A stretch of 52,308 nt of DNA from Candidatus Eiseniibacteriota bacterium (GTDB lineage Bacteria > Eisenbacteria > RBG-16-71-46): positions 1-52,308 of the forward strand of contig JANYBS010000033.1 in the NCBI GenBank assembly GCA_025360715.1, written 5' to 3'. Under the pieces are notes generated by a model, which saw only the letters and a program-made list of their open reading frames with translations, ran no database searches and was not told the DNA's origin. Position 1 is the first letter of the stretch; the number at the start of each line of letters is the position of its first letter. Positions 45,946 to 52,308 of the stretch are shown piece after piece. The position numbers and the translations under genes are program-made.

Positions 45946-47478
45946 ATGAACGCACGAAAGGGCCCGGCGGCAGTAGGCCGCCGGGTCGTCGTGTATCCGA
46001 AGAAGATGGCGGGCGGTGCCCCAAGCGCGGGCAACTTCGGCGCGTGGCCGGTGCTGGCCGTGGCCGCGCTGGCGTTCGCGCTCTACCTGCCCACGCTGCG
46101 CGCCACCTTCGTATGGGACGATCTCGACCTGATCGTCCGCAACCGCGACCTGCATGCGCTGGCGTGGTGGAAGCTGGCGACCACCGACTACTGGCATGCG
46201 GCCGGCGGCGGCACGGGCATGTGGCGTCCGCTTGTCATGTGGTCGTTCGCGCTCGATGGCGCGATCTCGCACTTCGACCCGGCGTGGTTCCATCTGGTGA
46301 ATGCGCTCGCGTATGCCGCGAGTGCGGCCGTGCTCACGCTGCTCGCACGGCGCTGGAGCGGCTCGATGCTGGCGGCGCTCGTGGCCGGCGCGTGGTTCGC
46401 GCTGCTGCCTGCGCACGCCGAGGCCGTGGCCTGGATCGCCGGGCACACCGATGTCTTCGCGACGCTCTTCACGCTGCTCACGCTGCTGGCGCTGCCGCGT
46501 TCGCACGTCGCGGCGGCCGTGCTGCTGTTCCTGCACGTGCCGTAACTGTGGCCGTGGGCCGCGCACAGCCCGCTGCTGCACTGGGCGCCGCCCGCGCTAC
46601 CCTGGAGCGCGGCGGCTTGGGCGCTGCTCGCACTGTTGCTGGCGCTGCTCGTGCGCTGGGCGGTGGTGCCGGCGCGCCGCGCGACCGCCGCGGCGCTCGC
46701 GCTGGCGGTGCTGCCGATGCTGCCCCCGGGCGGAGGCATCGCGAGTGTCCCGCAAGTGGCGGTGTGGCGCGACGACCTCACACGCGCCGCGCGCGTGGCG
46801 GCGAGTGACCCGCGCGACGCCGATGCGAACCTGGGGCTAGCCGATCAACTGGCCGCGCAAAGCCGCTTCGATGAGGCCGAGGCGCAACTCGCCGAAGCCG
46901 GGCGGCGCGCGCCGGGGTCGGCGGCGGTGCGCGCGGGCTTCGCCGGACTGCGCTATCGCCAAGGCCGTTTCGCCGATGCGCTCACGCAAGCCGATGCGGC
47001 GCTGGCGATCGATCGCGGCTCGCTTGGCGGACAGCTGCTGCACGTGAAGAGCCTGCTACGCCTGCAGCGCGCGAGCGAGGCGCTTGAGTTCGCGCGTGAG
47101 GCGTGGAGCCACGGCGGTGTCGGTGCGCCGGCCATGGCGGCTTTGGGCGAAGCCTTGCTCGCGAACGGCCGCGACACTGCGGCGGTGACCGTGCTACGCC
47201 GCACGGCCGACGAACTGCCGGGCGACGGCGAACTCGCGTACGCGCTCGGCGTGGCGGCGGCCCGCGCGGGAGACTTGGCGCAGGCGCGTGAGGCGTTCGG
47301 CCGCTGCGTGGAGTCGCAGCCGCAGAACGACACGGCATGGCTGCTGCTGGCCGGCACGTGTCACAAGCTTGGCGACGATGCTGGATGCGAACGCGCGCTG
47401 GTCGTGGCGGCGGACTTGCCGCAGGCCGGCGATGGCCGCGCGGCGGCCATGCGGCGCGAGTTGCTGCAAGGCCGCTGA
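45946..47478 (+). pseudogene. membrane glycosyltransferase-like/TPR protein interrupted by a stop
   Basis: A single frame of about 510 codons broken by TAA at 46543-46545; both parts are in the same frame. The first 199 residues have membrane helices and motifs (FVWDDLDLIVRN, MWRPLVMWSFALDGAI, HLVNALAY, AWIAGHTDVFATLF) of the polytopic family that ends in TPR repeats, often called DUF1736/TMTC-like. The second part continues with one or two helices, VAVWRDDLTRAARVAASDP and four or more TPR-like repeats. The region around the stop looks shorter than in relatives, so an internal deletion is possible too. It may be a decaying gene, a sequencing error, or two separate proteins (the second from TTG 46636). 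Confidence 0.7.
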
Positions 47479-47490
47479 GCGAAGCCGCTG

Positions 47491-47520
47491 GCGAGGGCCG
47501 CTGCTGCGAGGGCCGCTGCT
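47491..47520. repeat. 15-bp tandem duplication
   Basis: GCGAGGGCCGCTGCT occurs twice in a row (47491-47505 and 47506-47520) in the gap before recJ. The second copy supplies the first T of the recJ -35 element. Confidence 0.85.
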
Positions 47521-47561
47521 TGCCGCGCACAGCCCCAGCAGATACATTCGCCCATCTGCTG
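47520..47561 (+). promoter_or_regulatory. recJ promoter with palindrome over the -10 region
   Basis: TTGCCG (47520-47525), 17-base spacer, TACATT (47543-47548). An 8-bp inverted repeat, CAGCAGAT (47536-47543) and ATCTGCTG (47554-47561) with ten bases between, brackets the -10 and the predicted start. This is a good place for a repressor site. The -10 has one weak position and no leader ribosome site stands out. Confidence 0.55.
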
Positions 47562-47594
47562 TTCCTCCTCCATCCTCCTCGTCAGGAACCCTTC

Positions 47595-49307
47595 ATGTCG
47601 TCCGCCGTCATCATGCCCGCGTGGGTGTTCCATCCGCGCCGCTCGCTCGAGAAGGCGCAGAAGCTCGCGCGCCTCCTGGGCTCGCCGCTGCCGGTGGCTC
47701 ACGCCCTCGTCAATCGCGGCATCGATGACGCTCATAAGGCCGAGGCGTTCCTCAACCCGGCACTTGAGAACCTGCACGACCCGGCCGAGATGATGGACCT
47801 CGAGCGCGCCGCTGAGCGCATCCTGGGCGCGATCGTCAAGGGCGAGCGCATCTTCATCCAAGGTGACTACGACGTGGATGGCATCACGTCCACCTTCCTT
47901 CTCTACAGCGCGCTGCTCGAGTTGAGCGCGAACGCCGAGTACCGGATCCCGCACCGCATCAAGGACGGCTACGGCCTGACGATCGACGCCATCGAAGAGG
48001 CGCGCCGCCGCGGCTGCACTCTGGTGGTCACGGTCGACTGCGGCATAACGGCGACGGAAGCCGTCGATCACGCGAAGACGCTCGGCATCGACACGGTCAT
48101 CACCGACCATCACGAACCGCCGGCGGTGTTGCCGAACGCTTACGCGATCGTGAACCCGTTGCGCCCGGGCTGCCCGTATCCGTTCAAGTCGCTGGCCGGC
48201 GTCGGCGTCACGTTCAAGCTCGTCGAGCGCCTGTTGCAGGACCATGGCGGCATCGACAAGGCGAAAGAGTACCTCGACGTCGTCGCGCTCGGCACGATCG
48301 CCGACGTGGTGCCGCTCGTGGGCGAGAACCGCGTCCTCGCGCGGCTCGGGCTCGACCGCCTGAACCAAGGCAAGCGCCTGGGTGTGACCGCCCTCATGGA
48401 AGTCGCGGGCATCAAGGACAAGCGTATCAACAGCGGTCAGGTCGCCTTCGTGCTGGCGCCGCGCATCAATGCGGCCGGCCGCATGGGCAACGCCGAGCAG
48501 GGCCTGCGCCTGTTGCTTGCGCGCGAGCCGGGCGAGGCGCGCGACTGCGCGAACAGCCTGGAAGAAGACAACCTCCGCCGCCGCCAGTTCGACGAGAAGG
48601 CGCTGATCGAAGCGGCCGAGCGCGTCGAGCGGGAACTGGGCTATCCGGATTGCAGCTCGATCGTGCTTTGGAGCGACCAGTGGCACCCGGGCATCATCGG
48701 TATCGTCGCCTCAAGGCTCGTGGAACGATTCCAGCGCCCCACCGTGCTCGTGGCACTCGACGGCGAGCGCGGCCGCGGCTCTGGCCGCAGCCTGCCGGGT
48801 CTGGACCTGACGCGTCTGCTCGACAGCTGCAGCGACCTTCTCATCGCGCACGGTGGCCACGCGTTCGCCGCGGGCCTCACGATCGCCCGCGAGCACCTGC
48901 CGGAGTTCCGCACGCGGCTCGAGACCCTGGTGCGCGAGACGCACCGGCCCGAGCAGTTCGTCCCGAGGCTCGAGGTCGACCACGAGGTCACGCTTTCCGA
49001 GATCACACTCGACATGATCGAACAGCTCGAGCGCATGGCGCCGCACGGCCTCGACAATCCGGAGCCGCTCTTCCAGGTACTGAACGCACGTGTGAAGGAT
49101 GTGGTCACGGTCGGCGGGCAGAAACATCTGCGGATGACGGTCGTCGACGACACCGGCGAGGCCGAAGCGATCGGTTTCGGCATGGGCCCGCGCGCTGCGG
49201 CGATCCGCCAGGCCGGCCGCGCCGATGTCGCGTTCGTGCCCTCGCGCAACGAGTGGAAGGGCGACACTCGCGTCCAGCTGAAGCTCAAGGACGTGCGGCT
49301 TTCCTGA
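47595..49307 (+). CDS. recJ: single-stranded-DNA exonuclease RecJ
   Basis: 5'-3' exonuclease of recombination and mismatch repair. 570 residues, full length: DHH-family motifs DYDVDGITST, VDCGIT and DHHEPP, then the DHHA1 domain with HGGHAFAAGLTI and the OB-fold near the end (GGQKHLRMTV). ATG 47595 gives the standard length. It heads a run with the Rel/Spo gene, dtd and maf. Confidence 0.96.
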   Translation: MSSAVIMPAWVFHPRRSLEKAQKLARLLGSPLPVAHALVNRGIDDAHKAEAFLNPALENLHDPAEMMDLERAAERILGAIVKGERIFIQGDYDVDGITSTFLLYSALLELSANAEYRIPHRIKDGYGLTIDAIEEARRRGCTLVVTVDCGITATEAVDHAKTLGIDTVITDHHEPPAVLPNAYAIVNPLRPGCPYPFKSLAGVGVTFKLVERLLQDHGGIDKAKEYLDVVALGTIADVVPLVGENRVLARLGLDRLNQGKRLGVTALMEVAGIKDKRINSGQVAFVLAPRINAAGRMGNAEQGLRLLLAREPGEARDCANSLEEDNLRRRQFDEKALIEAAERVERELGYPDCSSIVLWSDQWHPGIIGIVASRLVERFQRPTVLVALDGERGRGSGRSLPGLDLTRLLDSCSDLLIAHGGHAFAAGLTIAREHLPEFRTRLETLVRETHRPEQFVPRLEVDHEVTLSEITLDMIEQLERMAPHGLDNPEPLFQVLNARVKDVVTVGGQKHLRMTVVDDTGEAEAIGFGMGPRAAAIRQAGRADVAFVPSRNEWKGDTRVQLKLKDVRLS

Positions 49308-49326
49308 AAGGCGTCACGGGGGCGGC

Positions 49327-51543
49327 ATGACCGGCGGGAACCTGCATCCGGAATTGCGAGCGACGCTCATGAGCGCGATCGCGGAGCGCGCCCCGAAAGT
49401 CGACCGCGACCGCGTGGCGGCGTGTTTCGACTACGCGGCCACGTCGCATGGAACTCAGACGCGCGAATCGGGAATGCCCTACGTGTCGCATCCGGTCGAG
49501 GTCTGCCGCATCCTGCTCGACCTGCTCGAGAACCGCATGGACACGACGCTCACCTGCGCAGCGCTCCTGCACGATGTGGTCGAGGACACGAGCGTCTCGG
49601 CGCACGATGTGGAGAAGCACTGGGGCAAGGAAGTCGCCTCCTTGGTGGAGGGCGTGACCAAGCTCTCGGCGATGCACTTCGACTCGCGCGAGGCCGCGCA
49701 GGCCGAGAACTTTCGCAAGATGCTGCTGAGCATGTCGCGCGACCTGCGGGTGATCTTCATCAAACTCGCCGATCGCCTGCACAACATGCGCACGATCGAC
49801 CACGTGCGTCCCGAGAAGGCGCGCCGCATCGCCGAGGAGACGCGCGACATCTACGCGCCGCTCGCGCACCGGCTGGGGATGGCGAGCATCAAGCGCGAAC
49901 TCGAGGACCTGAGCCTCAAGGTGCTCGAGCCCGTCGCGTACCAGGACCTTGCTCGCAACATCCAGGCGAAGCGCGAGGAGCGTGACGCGTTCCTGGCGCA
50001 GGTGATCGAGCAGTTGCGCGAGTCGCTCAAGTCGGTCGGGCTGAAGGCCGAGGTGCTGGGGCGGCCCAAGCACTTCTTCTCGATCTTCAACAAGATGCGT
50101 TCGGGCCGCCCGCTCGGAGAGATCTACGACCTGTTCGGCATCCGCGTGATCGCGCAGACGCGCAACGACTGCTACCGCGCTCTGGGGGTGGTGCATGACC
50201 TCTTCAGCCCGGTCGCCGAACGGTTCAAGGACTACATCGCCACGCCCAAGAGCAACCTGTACCAGTCGCTGCACACGACCGTGCTCACCGAGGAAGGCGA
50301 GATGGTCGAGGTGCAGATCCGCACGTGGGATATGCATCGCACCGCCGAGACCGGCGTGGCCGCGCACTACGTCTATAAGCAGGGCGGCCGCGTGGACGAG
50401 GAGATCGACCAGCGTCTGGGCGGCTTCGTCACGCAGATCGCCGGGTGGCAGCGCGAGACCGACGACGACGAGTACATGGACTTCCTGCGCACGGCGCTGC
50501 ATCAGGAAGAGGTGTTCGTGTACACGCCGCGGCGTGAGCTCAAGCGCCTGGCCAAGGGCGCGACGCCGCTCGACTTCGCGTTTCTCATCCACAGCGCCGT
50601 CGGCCGTAAGACCGTCGGCGCGCGGGTGAACGGCGAACTCGTGCCGCTGCGCTACGAACTGCGCAATGGCGACACCGTCGAGATCGTCACCTCGCCGCAG
50701 GCCAAGCCGCACGAGGACTGGCTCAAGATCGCCCGCACGGCACATGCCCGCGGAAAGATCCGCCATGAACTACGACAGCGCCGGCTCGCCGACAGCGTGG
50801 CCCTGGGCCGCGAGATGATCGAGCGCGAGTTCAAGCGCTCGCGCGTACGCCCGACGGACGCGCAGATGGCCGCGCTCCTCAAGGACCTTGAGTGCGACGA
50901 TCTCGAGACGCTGCACGCGCGCCTGGGCGAGGGGCAGATCTCGATCCATCAGGTGATCAAGCGCTTCCAGCCCGAGAAGCCCGGCCTCGCCGAGCGGCTC
51001 ACGAAGGGCCCGCTCGAGGCGCTGGGCATTGGCCGCAAGGCTGCCGGTGGCGTGCGCATGCAGGGCATCGACAATGTGATGGTCAACTACGCGCGCTGCT
51101 GCCAACCGGTGCCGGGCGATCCGGTGATCGGCATCGTCACGATCGGGCGCGGCGTGTCGGTGCACCGCCAGGACTGCCCGAACACTTTCGGCGACCGCGT
51201 ACCGGCCGAGCGGCGCGTGTCAGTCGAATGGGATTCGCGGCCAACGGACACGTTCCCCGTGCGGCTCGTGATCACGGGTCAGGACCGCAGTTCGCTCTTG
51301 GCGGACCTCGCCAAGGCGATCGCCGCGACGGGCGTGAACATCCGCACCGCGGGCATGCAGGCGGAGCACCGCATGGTGCGCGGCGTGTTCGTGGTCGAGG
51401 TGCCGCACCTGCCCAAACTTCAAGAGGTCATGGCGGCGATCCGCAAGCTTCCCGGTGTGACGCGCGTCGAGCGCCGTCAGCGCCTGCTGCGTCCGCCGAC
51501 AGGACGGCCGCGTGCGGGCGCCCAGGACGGGGACGACGATTGA
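49327..51543 (+). CDS. bifunctional (p)ppGpp synthetase/hydrolase
   Basis: Long RelA/SpoT-type enzyme controlling the stringent response. 738 residues: HD hydrolase (HPVEVCRIL, LLHDVVEDT), synthetase (KHFFSIFNKM, FGIRVIA, DYIATPKSNLYQSLHTTV, VEVQIRTWDMH), TGS (VYTPRRELKRLAKGATPLDFA), a Cys-containing zinc-finger/RIS segment (RCCQPVPGDPVIG) and a C-terminal ACT domain. Both active sites keep key residues, so it is probably bifunctional. Starts 19 bases after recJ. Its stop overlaps the TTG of dtd. Confidence 0.95.
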   Translation: MTGGNLHPELRATLMSAIAERAPKVDRDRVAACFDYAATSHGTQTRESGMPYVSHPVEVCRILLDLLENRMDTTLTCAALLHDVVEDTSVSAHDVEKHWGKEVASLVEGVTKLSAMHFDSREAAQAENFRKMLLSMSRDLRVIFIKLADRLHNMRTIDHVRPEKARRIAEETRDIYAPLAHRLGMASIKRELEDLSLKVLEPVAYQDLARNIQAKREERDAFLAQVIEQLRESLKSVGLKAEVLGRPKHFFSIFNKMRSGRPLGEIYDLFGIRVIAQTRNDCYRALGVVHDLFSPVAERFKDYIATPKSNLYQSLHTTVLTEEGEMVEVQIRTWDMHRTAETGVAAHYVYKQGGRVDEEIDQRLGGFVTQIAGWQRETDDDEYMDFLRTALHQEEVFVYTPRRELKRLAKGATPLDFAFLIHSAVGRKTVGARVNGELVPLRYELRNGDTVEIVTSPQAKPHEDWLKIARTAHARGKIRHELRQRRLADSVALGREMIEREFKRSRVRPTDAQMAALLKDLECDDLETLHARLGEGQISIHQVIKRFQPEKPGLAERLTKGPLEALGIGRKAAGGVRMQGIDNVMVNYARCCQPVPGDPVIGIVTIGRGVSVHRQDCPNTFGDRVPAERRVSVEWDSRPTDTFPVRLVITGQDRSSLLADLAKAIAATGVNIRTAGMQAEHRMVRGVFVVEVPHLPKLQEVMAAIRKLPGVTRVERRQRLLRPPTGRPRAGAQDGDDD

Positions 51544-51992
51544 GGGCGCTGGTGCAGCGAGTGACGCGCGCGAGCGTCACCGTGCAGGGAAGCGTCACGG
51601 GCGCGATCGGCGCCGGCCTGCTCCTGATGATCGGAGCAACGCACGACGACGGTGCACCACAGGTGCGCTGGCTCGCGGCGAAGATCGCGGGGTTGCGCGT
51701 GTTCGCCGATGACGCGGGCAAGATGAACCGCGACGTGCGCGAGGCCGGCGGTGGTGTACTCGTGATCCCGCAGTTCACGCTCTACGGCGATGCGCGCCAC
51801 GGCAAGCGCCCGGAGTTCACAGCCGCTGCACGGCCCGAAGTGGCGGAGCCGTTGTATGAACATTTCTGCACCGAGCTTGCTGCGCTGGGAGTGCACGTGG
51901 AGCGCGGCGTCTTTCGCGCGCACATGCAGGTCGAACTGCTCAACGATGGACCGGTCACGTTGATGGTCGAGACCCCGGAGGCACTCGCATGA
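51540..51992 (+). CDS. dtd: D-aminoacyl-tRNA deacylase
   Basis: Removes D-amino acids wrongly loaded on tRNA. 150 residues. The family blocks are LVQRVTRASV at the start, PQFTLYGDARHGKRPEF (the usual SQFTL has Pro for Ser) and LLNDGPVTLM with the Gly-cisPro-type region. Start is TTG 51540 overlapping the previous stop (TTGA); the end overlaps the maf start. Confidence 0.94.
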   Translation: MRALVQRVTRASVTVQGSVTGAIGAGLLLMIGATHDDGAPQVRWLAAKIAGLRVFADDAGKMNRDVREAGGGVLVIPQFTLYGDARHGKRPEFTAAARPEVAEPLYEHFCTELAALGVHVERGVFRAHMQVELLNDGPVTLMVETPEALA

Positions 51993-52308
51993 GCGCCCGC
52001 AGTGGACTTTTCTATGCCGGAGACGCGCCTCTCATCCTGGCCTCGGCGTCGCCGCGGCGCGTGACGTTGCTCAAGCAGGCGGGCGCCACGTTCATCGTGG
52101 TCGATCCCGGCCCGGACCGCGCATGGCCCGGCAAGGCCGAGCCGCGGCACGGCGTGCGCGCGCTCGCGCTGGATAAGGCCATGCGCGTGGCGGCCAAGCG
52201 GCCTGACGCGATCGTGATCGGCGCCGACACCGTGGTCGTGTTGCGCGGCACCCGGCTCGGCAAGCCCAAAGACGCGGCCGAGGCGAGAGCGATGATCCAG
52301 CGACTGCA
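51989..52308 (+). CDS. Maf family nucleotide pyrophosphatase, partial
   Basis: First 106 residues; the gene runs off the window. Family motifs are LILASASPRRVTLLKQAG near residue 15 and IGADTVVVLRGTRLGKPKD, the substrate- and metal-binding region. Maf proteins hydrolyse modified or non-canonical nucleoside triphosphates. ATG overlaps the dtd stop. Confidence 0.93.
   Translation, partial: MSARSGLFYAGDAPLILASASPRRVTLLKQAGATFIVVDPGPDRAWPGKAEPRHGVRALALDKAMRVAAKRPDAIVIGADTVVVLRGTRLGKPKDAAEARAMIQRL

Noticed and set aside
46543-46545. Selenocysteine read-through of the interrupted TPR gene
   Set aside because: The stop is TAA, not TGA.

Overview
The window is 52 kb of GC-rich, densely packed, almost entirely plus-strand bacterial chromosome. 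I count about 45 protein genes, one of them interrupted by a stop codon, plus five tRNA genes and the RNase P RNA gene. A Gram-negative cell is indicated by the type IV pilus secretin operon, a lipid A-type acyltransferase, LolA/LolB-like genes and several lipoproteins. Selenocysteine use is indicated by selD lying directly before a tRNA-Sec gene. The DUF5683, DUF3467 and HEAT-repeat neighbours suggest an uncultured lineage related to the Fibrobacteres-Chlorobi-Bacteroidetes group or a similar phylum. This placement is inference, because no rRNA lies in the window. I see no phage, insertion sequence or CRISPR array.

Layout. 1-2.8 kb: ABC-2 exporter ATPase and permease plus a TPR protein. 3.0-7.4 kb: pilMNOPQ, closed by a terminator-like hairpin. 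7.5-9.5 kb: aroK with a LolB-like lipoprotein and a LolA-like protein. 9.6-11.7 kb: rsmD-coaD-pta. 11.8-15.2 kb: a zinc-ribbon protein with a Gly/Ser repeat tail, an aconitase-shaped protein lacking every recognisable catalytic and Fe-S motif, and isocitrate dehydrogenase. 15.2-19.2 kb: obg, a HEAT-repeat protein, dprA, a lipid A acyltransferase and a thioesterase. 19.3-21.6 kb: a minus-strand DUF3467 gene and a divergent histidine-kinase-like gene without the phospho-accepting His. 21.7-25.2 kb: tRNA-Phe, tRNA-Thr, glmM, glmS. 25.2-27.6 kb: a 17-bp tandem repeat, ridA, selD, tRNA-Sec, DUF5683. 27.6-31.3 kb: lepA, lepB, hemW. 31.3-35.9 kb: hrcA-grpE-dnaJ-rsmE, rpsU, a cvpA-like gene. 36-41.9 kb: mutS2-dnaG-rpoD with a strong terminator. 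41.9-45.5 kb: a minus-strand lipoprotein, tRNA-Met/Ile2, tRNA-Val, a coiled-coil zinc-ribbon protein, a patatin with inserted membrane helices, rnhA. 45.5-52.3 kb: rnpB, a membrane/TPR gene with an in-frame stop, recJ, a Rel/Spo enzyme, dtd and a maf gene cut by the window edge.

Many neighbours overlap by four bases (ATGA, GTGA or TTGA), so translational coupling looks general. Eight candidate sigma-70 promoters share a TTGNNN-like -35, mostly TTGAC, and a 17-18 bp spacer; the -10 is often TAGNNT. At least one (rnhA) sits so close to its start codon that the mRNA would be leaderless.

The most unusual items are: the intact aconitase-like pseudoenzyme overlapping isocitrate dehydrogenase; the RNase P RNA whose P1 helix uses the last codons of rnhA and ends one base before the next start codon; the His-to-Gln kinase; the selD/tRNA-Sec pair; and the 17-bp repeat array before ridA.
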